Of a stretch of 64,000 nt of DNA, positions 33,993 through 43,152 are shown in pieces. The stretch covers positions 434,001-498,000 of the forward strand of contig CAVOLQ010000002.1 in the NCBI GenBank assembly GCA_963696875.1. The letters run 5' to 3'. A program made the position numbers and the translations under genes. Under the pieces are notes generated by a model, which was not told the DNA's origin, searched no databases, and saw only the letters and a program-made list of their open reading frames with translations. How positions within the stretch are numbered: position 1 is the first letter of the stretch; each line of letters begins with the position of its first letter. Origin of the DNA: Albibacterium sp963696875 (GTDB lineage: Bacteria; Bacteroidota; Bacteroidia; Sphingobacteriales; Sphingobacteriaceae).

Positions 33993-36900
33993 ATGAAGAA
34001 AGCAAAAACGTTTTCTAACGTGCGTTCTTTTAATAAAAGATCCACGTTAAAGCAATCACTTTGGATTTCTAGTGCTCTATTTCTCATCAGCAATAGCATG
34101 CTAGCGAATCCCCTAACATTACCACATCCAAATCATACCCTAGACTGGTCCATCTCCGCAATTCAAGAGAAGACAATAAAAGGAACTATTCGGGATGCTA
34201 TCACGAAAGCTCCCTTAGTGGGCGTTACCATTAAAGTATTGGGAAAAGCATCCGCCACCTCAACCAATGAATCAGGTAATTTTGAAATCAGGGCTTCCGT
34301 AAATGACGTTCTGGAAGTCAGTTATCTTGGTTATCTAAAATCTGACATCAGTGTAACTGCGTCAACCAATTCGTTAACCATTGAATTGCAACAGGATATT
34401 AGCAGTCTGGAAGATGTGGTAGTAACTGGCTATGGCACACAACGAGTAAAAGATTTGACTGGATCCGTAGCGGTGGTCAATGTCGCTGAGCTAAAAAGCA
34501 CACCGGCCGCCAGCGCAGTTGAATCTTTACAAGGTCGCGCAACAGGGGTGCAAATTGTAACTGATGGAGCACCAGGCTCTACACCTCAAATAAAAATCCG
34601 TGGATTTAGTACAATTAATAATAATGAGCCACTATATGTTATTGATGGTGTCCCATTTGAAGGTAAGTTAAGTTGGTTGAATCAAAATGATATTGAATCC
34701 TTGCAGGTGTTAAAAGATGCCTCTGCAGCCTCTATTTATGGGTCACGTGCAAATAACGGGGTAGTAATTATTACCACAAAAACAGGGAGAGTCGGAAAAC
34801 CTCAAATCAGCGTTGACTCTTACTATGGAGTCCAAGTTCCTAAAACCAGTTCGTTCCCGAAGATGTTGACACCTCAACAGGTATTGGATTCCGATAATGC
34901 ATTGAATGGCACAAATGAAACATTGCCAGACTTTTTATTAGCGGGAGGAATCTCAGGGCATAATATTACTGCAGCCGATGCAGATATGTCTAAATACAAT
35001 TATGCTGGTAAAGACAGAACCACTTTTTATCAAATTACAAAAGCCAATAAAGCTGGCACAAAATGGTTTGATGAATTATCTCAAAACGCCCCTACTCAAT
35101 CCTATCAAATAAGCGCCACTGGCGGAAGCGAGAATGCTACTTATGCAATGTCGGGCGGTTATTTAGGTCAAAAAGGCGCTGTAATCCATACTGGCTTTGA
35201 AAGGTTCAATATTCGCACCAATACGCAATTCAAAGCCTTTGACGGAAAATTGAGAATTGGAGAAAACCTTCAATACAGTTACACGGAAGGTTTTGGGATA
35301 GGTGTAAATCCCAATACAGCCGGCAACTATCAAGGTGAGGGAAGCGTATTAGGTTTCGCTTATCGTATTCAAAATATTATTCCAGTCTATGATGAAGGCG
35401 GTCATTTTGCTGGTTCTTATGGTGGTTGGGGTAATGGAGAGAACCCAGTAGCTATTGCTTTCCGTGCAAAAGATAATAAAAACAGAAGCAATTTCTTTTT
35501 TGGAAACGCTTTTGCGGAGTATGACCTCATCGCTGGACTTACCTTGCGAACGAATTTCGGAATGCGCTACGAAAACTACAATGGCATCGGTTTGAATTAC
35601 CCTAACCCTGAATTTGCAGAAGGGAGTTTTAATAATGGGATGAGTGAGTATCAAGGTTATTTCACAGAATGGACCTGGACCAATACCTTGAACTATAATC
35701 CTTATTTAGGAGAAAACCATAAATTAAATATTTTAGCTGGAACAGAAGCGATTAAAAATAGAGGTAGAGACCTTTCTGGAAGTAGAAATGGGTATTTTAC
35801 ATTAAGCAGTCTTGACTACTTCTACTTAAACGCAGGTACATCCAATATTGGTAATGCCAGTTCCGGTTCTGTAGGTTCATTGTTTTCACTTTTTGCTAAG
35901 GCAGATTATTCATTCATGGACCGCTATTTATTAAGTGCTACTGTCAGACGTGATGGTTCTTCCAATTTTGGATCCAATCATTTGTATGGAACATTCCCTG
36001 GTATAAGTGGCGCTTGGCGTATCTCCCAAGAAAATTTCATGCAAGGTACTGATTGGTTAAACGATCTAAAAATTCGTGTTGGATATGGCATTACGGGTAA
36101 CCAACGTATTCCCGGATATCAATATTTAAACCGATTCGCATCTTCTTTAACCCAGTCATCCTACCCAATCAATGGAACTACACAATCGGGTATATGGCAA
36201 AGCTCATATGCTAATGAAGACGTAAAATGGGAACAAGTGAAATCTTTAAACTTAGGTTTAGACTTTACGATCTTGAATGGCGATATCGATGGATCATTTG
36301 ACTGGTATAACAAAACGACGGATGACATGCTGTATCGTTTACCATTACCAGCAATTGCGGTAGGACGTGCGGAATCCCCTTATGTGAATATTGGTAGCAT
36401 GAACAATAAAGGGGTTGAATTCTCCTTAGGCTACCATTATGGCCATCGTCAGGGAACTCCTTTCACCCTAGATTTATCGGCCAATATCACTAGAAACAGA
36501 AATAAAATTGTTGCATTAGCTCCTTCAGTCGACCAACAGATTTTCGGCTCTTTCCGAAGCATGCAGACTTCTATTTTGAAAGTTGGACAACCTTATGCGG
36601 CTTTCTTTGGCTATAAAACGGCCGGTATCTACCAAGATGCAAGTGATATTGCTAATAATCCATCCTACCCTGGGGCCAGACCCGGTGGCTTGAAGTATGC
36701 CGATATTAATGATGACGGCATCATTGATGCTGAAGACAGAACGATTATCGGTAATCCTCATCCCGACTTTGTTTATTCTTTCAATCTGAATACAACTTAT
36801 AAGAACTTCGATTTTATGATGTATTTCTACGGCTCACAAGGAAACGATCTATACGAAGCTACTCGTTATTTTACTGATTTCGGAGTATTCAAAGGACAGA

Positions 36901-37268
36901 AAAGCACCAGATTATTAGATGCTTGGAGCCCTACCAATACAGGAAGCACCGTCCCATCTTTGGTGAATGAAGCCTCCGCATTAGAATATGCTTCTTCGAG
37001 CTATTATATTCAAGACGGTAGTTTCCTGAAATTAAAAAACTTACAGCTTGGTTATACTATTCCAACAGAACAACTATTTGGAGCCAACACTTCTTTTCAT
37101 AAACTGCGAGTTTATTTGGGGGTAACCAATGTATTCACGGTTACGAAATACAAAGGTTTAGATCCTGAAATTTCTGCAACAAGTTCAGATTATCCAGCGC
37201 TAGGTGTAGATTTTGGAATCTACCCACAAGCTAGGCAGTATATACTGGGTGTGAGCTTAGGATTTTAA
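33993..37268 (+). CDS. SusC-like TonB-dependent outer-membrane receptor
   Basis: Outer-membrane nutrient importer of the SusC/RagA type, 1091 residues. An N-terminal signal segment (residues about 24-40) is followed by a carboxypeptidase-regulatory-like domain starting KTIKGTIRDAITKAPLVGVT, then EDVVVTGYGTQ and the plug (VESLQGRATGVQI, IKIRGFSTINNNEPLYVIDG, SAASIYGSRANNGVVIITTK). The remainder is a beta-barrel ending ILGVSLGF, with a terminal Phe typical of such barrels. It is paired with the SusD-like gene 39 bases downstream. No glycoside hydrolase is adjacent, so the nutrient is unknown. Confidence 0.95.
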   Translation: MKKAKTFSNVRSFNKRSTLKQSLWISSALFLISNSMLANPLTLPHPNHTLDWSISAIQEKTIKGTIRDAITKAPLVGVTIKVLGKASATSTNESGNFEIRASVNDVLEVSYLGYLKSDISVTASTNSLTIELQQDISSLEDVVVTGYGTQRVKDLTGSVAVVNVAELKSTPAASAVESLQGRATGVQIVTDGAPGSTPQIKIRGFSTINNNEPLYVIDGVPFEGKLSWLNQNDIESLQVLKDASAASIYGSRANNGVVIITTKTGRVGKPQISVDSYYGVQVPKTSSFPKMLTPQQVLDSDNALNGTNETLPDFLLAGGISGHNITAADADMSKYNYAGKDRTTFYQITKANKAGTKWFDELSQNAPTQSYQISATGGSENATYAMSGGYLGQKGAVIHTGFERFNIRTNTQFKAFDGKLRIGENLQYSYTEGFGIGVNPNTAGNYQGEGSVLGFAYRIQNIIPVYDEGGHFAGSYGGWGNGENPVAIAFRAKDNKNRSNFFFGNAFAEYDLIAGLTLRTNFGMRYENYNGIGLNYPNPEFAEGSFNNGMSEYQGYFTEWTWTNTLNYNPYLGENHKLNILAGTEAIKNRGRDLSGSRNGYFTLSSLDYFYLNAGTSNIGNASSGSVGSLFSLFAKADYSFMDRYLLSATVRRDGSSNFGSNHLYGTFPGISGAWRISQENFMQGTDWLNDLKIRVGYGITGNQRIPGYQYLNRFASSLTQSSYPINGTTQSGIWQSSYANEDVKWEQVKSLNLGLDFTILNGDIDGSFDWYNKTTDDMLYRLPLPAIAVGRAESPYVNIGSMNNKGVEFSLGYHYGHRQGTPFTLDLSANITRNRNKIVALAPSVDQQIFGSFRSMQTSILKVGQPYAAFFGYKTAGIYQDASDIANNPSYPGARPGGLKYADINDDGIIDAEDRTIIGNPHPDFVYSFNLNTTYKNFDFMMYFYGSQGNDLYEATRYFTDFGVFKGQKSTRLLDAWSPTNTGSTVPSLVNEASALEYASSSYYIQDGSFLKLKNLQLGYTIPTEQLFGANTSFHKLRVYLGVTNVFTVTKYKGLDPEISATSSDYPALGVDFGIYPQARQYILGVSLGF

Positions 37269-37307
37269 TTAGAAGAACTGTTGAATTTCAATTTAAAAAA
37301 TAAGACG

Positions 37308-39023
37308 ATGAAAAAGAACTATATATTATCCATAATTGGAGCCGGGCTCTTGCTACTCTCCTCTTGTGGTAAGGAGTTTTTACAAAAACTACCCCAAGGA
37401 CAATTATCCCAACCACAAGTTGCCAATAAAGATGGTGTGGAAGCCGAATTATTAGGGGCATACGGTATTTTGAATGGGAACATTAGTGGTACATGGGGAA
37501 ATTATGCATCTGCACCCAGCCAATGGCTTTTTGGTGAAGTTGCTTCGGACAATGCGCATAAGGGCTCTGAACTAACTGATCAACCGGATATGAACATGAT
37601 TGAAACCTATACGTCCAATAGTGTTAATGACAATTTGAGTCAAATGTGGCAGGTTTATTATGAAGGGGTATTAAGGGCTAACAGTACCATCAAATTATTA
37701 AAAGGTGAGCAAGAAGGGTCAAAAGAAATCTCTTCTGCTAGGGCTGCAGAGATTGAGGCTGAAGCTCGAATGCTGAGAGCGCACTACTATTTCTATCTGT
37801 GGCGAATTTTCAAGAACGTCCCTTTTATTGATGAGAATACTCCCTTAGAGGAGGCAAAAGTAAAACCTAATAATGAAGATGTTTTACCTAAGATCATTGA
37901 TGATTTTAAATTTGCAATAGACAATTTGCCTGTTACCAAAATTAAAGGGGAATCGGGTCGTATGGATAAAAATATTGCAAAAGCCTATTTGGGTAAAGTG
38001 TATGTTTATGAAAAGAAGTGGGGGAAGCATTAGCATTATTCACCGACGTGATGGCGGGTAAAGATATCACAAGTATGCCTTTCGAGATCAACTTTGATCC
38101 TACAAAAAAAGATGGTCCGGAAGCATTAATGGTCTCCAAGCATGCTATAAACTCAAATGGCGCAGGTGATAATGCCAATGTGGGCGACATGTTAGGCGGA
38201 CTATATGGTAGCTCTCCAGTAGGTTGCTGTGGTTTCTATCAACCTACCATCGACTTGGTAAACGCCTATAAGGTTGACGCAAATGGATTACCCTTATTGG
38301 ACGGCTCGTACAAAGTTAATGCGTACAAATCAGATATGGGACTAACCAGTGCCGCTAAAACGAGATTACGAATTAGACGTTACCTTAAGCTTCGATCCAA
38401 GATTAGATTATACTGTGGGCAGAAGAGGCGTCATGTATTTGGATTATGGTGTTATGCCGGGAGACCCATGGATTCGCGATGCCACGTATGCTGGCCCTTT
38501 CGTGGGGATGAAAACCATGATTCCACAGGCCGATTTTGCTGCTCATGCGGTTCCTGGAGAGAATTACATTACGGATTTAGATGTCAATATTATCCGTTTA
38601 GCTGATGTGGTATTAATGGCAGCAGAGTGTAATGTAGAAATTGGTAATTTAGCTGAAGCGTTAAGATTGGTAAATAGCATTCGTAATCGCGCAGCTAATT
38701 TGGCTCCAAAGAAAACACCTTCTGGAAATGATGCGGCGAAGTATTCGGTCAAACCGTACGTCTCTTTTCCCAATCAGGAATATGCACGCAATGCTGTACG
38801 TTTTGAAAGAAGATTGGAGCTAGCGATGGAAGGACACCGTTTCTTCGATTTAGTAAGATGGGGTACTGCTAAGCAAACACTTGAAAGCTATTCCGCTTTT
38901 GAAGGTACATTATTACCCGCCTATAAGGGTTTAATATTTAATACAACTAGTGAATATTGGGCTATTCCCCAGGGAGAAATCGATAAAAGTAATGGTACTT
39001 TAAAACAGAATACCGGGTATTAA
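37308..39023 (+). pseudogene. SusD-like surface lipoprotein with two frameshifts
   Basis: Partner of the SusC-like receptor; SusD proteins are surface lipoproteins that bind the nutrient and cap the pore. The start at 37308 gives a signal peptide with lipobox LLLLSSC. The frame breaks near 38020, where one G of a G run is missing, and again near 38357-38361, where a run of four A has one extra. Across the three frames the family sequence continues: RMLRAHYYFYLWRIF, then EALALFTDVM, then the C-terminal FERRLELAMEGHRFFDLVRW and YWAIPQGEI. Both lesions are in homopolymers, so sequencing error is a serious possibility. Confidence 0.88.
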
Positions 39024-39030
39024 ATTTTTT

Positions 39031-39066
39031 AATTCAAACGGCCTGCAAATGCGGGCTGTTTGAATT
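39031..39066. terminator. Bidirectional terminator between susD-like gene and trpA
   Basis: AATTCAAAC and GTTTGAATT close a stem with GCC/GGC inside. It sits between convergent genes, with T-rich sequence on the left side and A/T-rich flanks. Confidence 0.7.
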
Positions 39067-39083
39067 AACGTTAAATCAGCTGC

Positions 39084-39860
39084 CTAACCTACTTTTATTC
39101 CTTGTACAAAAGCTGGTATTTTCTCCAAATATCTCTCTTCGCTAAGTAAACGCACAAATGCTGTCCCAATTATCGCGGCATCTGCATACTGATTAGCATG
39201 GGTAAACGTTTCATGATCCGAAATTCCAAAGCCGATGACAATTGGTATTTTTAAATTCATGGATTGCAAACGCTTAAAATAGGAACTACTTTCATCTGAA
39301 ACTTTCAGGTTCTTACCTGTAGTAGCAGAAGAAGATACCAAATAAATGAATGCATTGCTTAAGGAGTCAATTTCACGAATTCGCTCCTCTGCAGTTTGTG
39401 GAGTAACAATAAAGACATTGCTTACTTTGTTTTTTTGAAAGATATCTTGATACAATTCTTTGTATTCATACATGGGTAAGTCAGGAATAATTACCCCATC
39501 TACTCCGACTTCGGCACACTTTTCGCAAAAACGTTCTACGCCGTATTGCAAGACTGGATTGAAATAGCCCATTAAAAATATAGGTATCGTAATTTTACGC
39601 CGCAGATCAGCCAATTGATTGAACAAAATCTCAACTGACATTCCATTCTTTAAGGCTATTCCTGAACTTTCTTGAATCACCGGGCCATCAGCAACGGGAT
39701 CAGAGTATGGGATTCCTATTTCCAGAAAATCGACACCTGCATTCTCTAGGCTTTCGGCAATTTCAAGTGTGCTATCCAGATTAGGATATCCGGCAGTATA
39801 ATAAATCGATAATTTATTAGCTGATTTTTTATTAATAAACAGTTCTGAAACTCTACTCAT
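39084..39860 (-). CDS. trpA: Tryptophan synthase alpha chain
   Basis: Cleaves indole-3-glycerol phosphate to indole and glyceraldehyde 3-phosphate in the last step of Trp synthesis. It has 258 residues. FLEIGIPYSDPVADGPVIQE holds the catalytic Glu and Asp, GVDGVIIPDLP follows, and IVIGFGISDHE is the phosphate-binding end. It is last in the trpD-F-B-A operon, 51 bases after trpB. Confidence 0.96.
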   Translation of the reverse strand: MSRVSELFINKKSANKLSIYYTAGYPNLDSTLEIAESLENAGVDFLEIGIPYSDPVADGPVIQESSGIALKNGMSVEILFNQLADLRRKITIPIFLMGYFNPVLQYGVERFCEKCAEVGVDGVIIPDLPMYEYKELYQDIFQKNKVSNVFIVTPQTAEERIREIDSLSNAFIYLVSSSATTGKNLKVSDESSSYFKRLQSMNLKIPIVIGFGISDHETFTHANQYADAAIIGTAFVRLLSEERYLEKIPAFVQGIKVG

Positions 39861-39911
39861 ACTATATATGTACTAAAATCTATCATTTAATTTAATTATT
39901 TGAGATAAGTC

Positions 39912-41093
39912 TTAGAAATTAAAAAACTTCATGTAATTATCTAAATCCTTGTCACCTCTACCAGACAAACAAACAATCACATCATCCTCTTTTTTGAAGG
40001 TCATTTTCTCTAATTGCGCCAAGGCGTGCGCACTTTCAATTGCTGGAATAATACCCTCTAAACGGGTTAATAATAAGCCCGCATTCATAGCTTCCTCATC
40101 GGTAATACTAACATATTCTACCCGCTTGTTTTTATGTAGAAAGGCATGTTGTGGCCCGATTCCAGGATAATCCAATCCGGCAGAAATAGAATAAGGTTCA
40201 ATAACCTGTCCATCTTCTGTTTGCATTAAAATAGTTCGACTACCATGCAATACACCTTCTTTTCCCAAAACAGAAGTAGCGGCAGAAAGTCCGGTATCAA
40301 TTCCTTTTCCAGCAGCTTCGGCAGCAATTAACCTCACTCCTTCGTCATCCAAGAAATGATAGAACATCCCTATTGCATTACTTCCACCACCAACACATGC
40401 TATTGCATAATCAGGAAGTTTCCCTTTTTTTTCTAGCAACTGCTTCTTTGCTTCTAGAGAAATAATCGATTGAAAGCGAGCCACCAAATCTGGATAAGGA
40501 TGTGGCCCTACAACAGAACCAATGATATAATGTGTATCTATTGGGTTATTAATCCAATCGCGCAGTGCTTCATTGGTCGCATCTTTCAAAGTCTTGCTTC
40601 CAGATTCTGCCGCAACAACTTTTGCACCCATCATTTTCATTCTGGCAACGTTGGGTGCTTGTCGTTCGATATCTATAGCTCCCATATAGACCACGCACTC
40701 CATCCCTTTAAGTGCACAAACCGTAGCTGTCGCGACACCATGCTGGCCGGCTCCCGTTTCCGCAATGATTCTTGTCTTTCCAAGACGTTTCGCCAATAAA
40801 ATTTGTCCAATGGTATTATTGATTTTATGCGCTCCGGTATGGTTCAGATCTTCTCTTTTTAGATAAATGTTGGCACCATACTTTTCCGAAAGACGGCTAG
40901 CCAAATATAAAGGAGAAGGACGACCTACGTAGTCTCGTAAAAGCTGATTGAATTCTTGTTTGAATTCGCTCTCTTCCATGATCTTCCTGTATTTTTGTCT
41001 TAACTCTTCGACATTTGGATACAGCATTTCTGGAATGTAGGCACCGCCGAAATCACCGTAATACCCTTTTTCACTGACATGATACTTACTCAT
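39912..41093 (-). CDS. trpB: Tryptophan synthase beta chain
   Basis: PLP enzyme that joins indole with serine to give tryptophan; it works as a complex with TrpA. The 393 residues include the PLP lysine motif NHTGAHKINNTIGQ, AETGAGQHGVATAT, and the phosphate-binding CVGGGSNAIGMF. It starts two bases after trpF, showing close operon coupling. Confidence 0.97.
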   Translation of the reverse strand: MSKYHVSEKGYYGDFGGAYIPEMLYPNVEELRQKYRKIMEESEFKQEFNQLLRDYVGRPSPLYLASRLSEKYGANIYLKREDLNHTGAHKINNTIGQILLAKRLGKTRIIAETGAGQHGVATATVCALKGMECVVYMGAIDIERQAPNVARMKMMGAKVVAAESGSKTLKDATNEALRDWINNPIDTHYIIGSVVGPHPYPDLVARFQSIISLEAKKQLLEKKGKLPDYAIACVGGGSNAIGMFYHFLDDEGVRLIAAEAAGKGIDTGLSAATSVLGKEGVLHGSRTILMQTEDGQVIEPYSISAGLDYPGIGPQHAFLHKNKRVEYVSITDEEAMNAGLLLTRLEGIIPAIESAHALAQLEKMTFKKEDDVIVCLSGRGDKDLDNYMKFFNF

Positions 41094-41095
41094 AT

Positions 41096-41713
41096 TTATT
41101 TCTTCAAAACAGTTTTTAATAATTCTATGTTCTTAAGCCCTGGTGAGTCTTCAAATTTTGAATTTAGGTCTAATCCATAAAGTCGCTCATCTTGAATAGC
41201 AAAAGCATCTTCAATATTCGCGGGACCTATTCCCCCACTCAGAAAATATTTATTTTCAAAAGGATAGTTTTTTAAAGCAACCCAATCAAAGGTTTTTCCC
41301 GAGCCACCATGTGCGCTGCTATAGGTGTCAAATAGAAAATAATCTACAACGTCCAAATAGGATGCTAATAGACTCCAATCAAAGTTTTCATGAATACCGA
41401 AAGCTTTGATGACCTCTACGCCTTCCTTTTTCATTTCATTGCAAAAATCAGAAGATTCATTGCCGTGCAATTGCACTGCACGGAAACGATACTTATTTAT
41501 GCAATCCTTTACTTCGCTAGGTGCTGCGTCTACGAAAACAGCTGTTGTCTTTACCGGTTGAAGCGAACTTGAAAGATTCTTATCAATCACTTCGACAAAA
41601 CGAGGTGATTTAGGATAAAATATAAATCCTAAATAATCAGGATTCAACTTTTTAACTTGGAGAATATTCTCCTGATCACGCATGCCGCAAACCTTTATTT
41701 TCAAAGCAGTCAT
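41096..41713 (-). CDS. trpF: Phosphoribosylanthranilate isomerase
   Basis: Isomerises phosphoribosylanthranilate to CdRP in Trp synthesis. The N-terminal KIKVCGMRDQENI carries the catalytic Cys, VQLHG is central, the catalytic Asp is in FLFDTYSS, and the C-terminal LSGGIGPANI binds phosphate. It has 205 residues and lies one base after trpD. In many Bacteroidetes trpC stands between trpD and trpF; it is absent here. Confidence 0.95.
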   Translation of the reverse strand: MTALKIKVCGMRDQENILQVKKLNPDYLGFIFYPKSPRFVEVIDKNLSSSLQPVKTTAVFVDAAPSEVKDCINKYRFRAVQLHGNESSDFCNEMKKEGVEVIKAFGIHENFDWSLLASYLDVVDYFLFDTYSSAHGGSGKTFDWVALKNYPFENKYFLSGGIGPANIEDAFAIQDERLYGLDLNSKFEDSPGLKNIELLKTVLKK

Positions 41714-41714
41714 T

Positions 41715-42701
41715 CTAATTGATCAATACTTTTAAACTATTTAAGGCTCTTTTACTAATTAATGATTCATCAGCCTCTTGATAGCAGTCCATAAATCCTT
41801 TTTTCATGTCAAAAGTCTGAATCGCTAACGCCGCATTGGCAAGTACCACTTGTCTTTGAGCTTGCGTACTTTTCCCTTCTAAGATATTCTTAAAAATACC
41901 CGCGGCCTCTTCAACGGTTTCTCCCCCGCCAATTTGCTCAGGCCGAATAGCTTCTATACCCAAGTCTTTTAAAGTTATGATTTGTTCTGCCAAATTATTG
42001 ATTAGCTTGAAATCTCCCGTCAATGAAATTTCATCATAGCCATCTAAAGCATGTAAGATACTAAATTGCTTATCCGTCTTTTGATAAATGTATCCATAAA
42101 GGCGTGCTAGCTCCAAACTAAATACGCCAACGGACTGGTATTTCGGATTTGCCGGATTAACCAACGGACCTAACATATTGAAGAAGGTTTTAGATCCTAG
42201 GTCACGACGAATAGGCGCTACAGTTTTCATCGCTGGATGAAAAAGGGGTGCATGTAAAAATGCGATATTAGCATTATCTAAAGAACGATAAATCTCTTTT
42301 GGATCATTTGAAAAACGATAACCCAGGTATTCCATTACATTCGAAGAACCACAGCCGGACGAGACGCCATAATTGCCGTGCTTAGCTACTTTATAGCCCG
42401 CACCTGCAACGATAAAGGATGCCAAGGTGGAAATATTAAAAGTATTTTTGCCATCCCCGCCCGTTCCGCATAAATCAATCAGCTCGTAATTTGAAAAATC
42501 CATTTTTAAACATAAATCGTACATTGCATCTCTAAAACCTTCCAATTCAACATCTCGAATACTGCGCATGTTGTAAGCGGTTAAGAAAGCAGCAATCTGC
42601 GAACTATTATATTTATCGGCAGTAATATTCGTTAAGATTTCATAGGCTTCTTCTCTGGTAAATGTCCTGTTCTCAAAGAGATGATTTAATATTTTCTTCA
42701 T
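41715..42701 (-). CDS. trpD: Anthranilate phosphoribosyltransferase
   Basis: Transfers ribose 5-phosphate from PRPP to anthranilate. The PRPP loop LCGTGGDGKNTFNISTLA, KHGNYGVSSGCGSSNVMEYLG and FFNMLGPLVNPANP are all present. The ATG at 42701 (MKKILNHLFENRTFTREEAYEIL) gives 328 residues and the family N-terminus; an ATG three codons upstream is possible. It is the first structural gene after the attenuator and leads the operon. trpE, trpG and trpC are not in the window. Confidence 0.95.
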   Translation of the reverse strand: MKKILNHLFENRTFTREEAYEILTNITADKYNSSQIAAFLTAYNMRSIRDVELEGFRDAMYDLCLKMDFSNYELIDLCGTGGDGKNTFNISTLASFIVAGAGYKVAKHGNYGVSSGCGSSNVMEYLGYRFSNDPKEIYRSLDNANIAFLHAPLFHPAMKTVAPIRRDLGSKTFFNMLGPLVNPANPKYQSVGVFSLELARLYGYIYQKTDKQFSILHALDGYDEISLTGDFKLINNLAEQIITLKDLGIEAIRPEQIGGGETVEEAAGIFKNILEGKSTQAQRQVVLANAALAIQTFDMKKGFMDCYQEADESLISKRALNSLKVLIN

Positions 42702-42720
42702 TAATTGCATTTTTTTGTCA

Positions 42721-42752
42721 AAAAAAAAGGCTTACCCAAATGGGCAAGCCTC
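42721..42752 (-). terminator. Attenuator terminator of the trp operon
   Basis: On the minus strand AGGCTTGCCC and GGGTAAGCCT form a 10-bp hairpin with loop ATTT and are followed by a T-run, ending 20 bases before the trpD ATG. One pair is G-U only in minus-strand RNA, so it serves this operon. Its 5' arm can alternatively pair with 42785-42794 (8 of 10 positions), which would form an antiterminator. Confidence 0.85.
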
Positions 42753-42799
42753 TATTTTATATATTTTATTAATCTATCAAATATGAGTCATGCCACAAC

Positions 42800-42847
42800 T
42801 TAATTGTTATGCCACCACCAGTTTATATTTGAATTGAATTCGTTCAT
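42800..42847 (-). CDS. trpL: trp leader peptide with three consecutive Trp codons
   Basis: A 15-codon frame, MNEFNSNINWWWHNN, preceding trpD. The three adjacent TGG codons (42812-42820) would stall ribosomes when charged tRNA-Trp is short. Downstream are, in order, a weak hairpin (42789-42811) overlapping the end of the peptide, an antiterminator segment (42785-42794), and the terminator at 42721-42752. A promoter lies just upstream. This is the arrangement of classical trp attenuation as known in enterobacteria. Confidence 0.85.
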   Translation of the reverse strand: MNEFNSNINWWWHNN

Positions 42848-42857
42848 CGTTCTAAAG

Positions 42858-42889
42858 CAAAGATGAGAAAAAAATAGTTTATTTGCAAA
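42858..42889 (-). promoter_or_regulatory. Promoter of the trp leader and operon
   Basis: On the minus strand TTTG (42889-42886) and CATCTTTG (42865-42858) are 20 bases apart, matching the Bacteroidetes -33/-7 pattern with one mismatch. Transcription would start only a few bases before the leader peptide ATG. Confidence 0.6.
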
Positions 42890-42946
42890 GTTAATTCCAA
42901 TTTTTAATACTTGATTTTAGTTCGCTAAAAAATAGATTAAATCTTA

Positions 42947-43144
42947 CTAGATTGTAACGCCATCTTCAACAATCGTTGGAACCAGCTCTCTATCTCTATT
43001 CATGATAACGCCTACCACGGCATCGACGGAAATATTTACTACCGTTCGACACATATCAAAGGGTCTATCAACAGCAAAAATCAATGCAATACCGGCGGGA
43101 TTAAAGAAGAAGAATATATTAAAGAAAGTAAAAATTGATGCCAA
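42947..43144 (-). pseudogene. C-terminal remnant of a dicarboxylate/amino acid:cation symporter
   Basis: A 65-codon frame whose middle, NPAGIALIFAVDRPFDMCRT followed by VVNISVDAVVG, matches the C-terminal end of GltP/DctA-type symporters, where the usual form is DRxxDMCRTVVNVTGDA. Normal members exceed 400 residues and have several membrane segments; here only the tail remains, and nuoN ends just upstream at 43153. The Phe-rich first 15 residues do not look like the family. It is most likely a gene fossil and not translated into a working protein. Confidence 0.65.
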
Positions 43145-43152
43145 TTAGGTGG

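Noticed and set aside
33993..39023. A full polysaccharide utilisation locus
   Set aside because: Only the SusC/SusD-like pair is present; no adjacent glycoside hydrolase, sulfatase or dedicated regulator was found.
42721..42752. Reading the trp leader hairpin as an ordinary terminator of an upstream gene
   Set aside because: No upstream gene needs it: the symporter fragment is broken, a promoter and a Trp-rich leader peptide lie between, and an alternative pairing exists.
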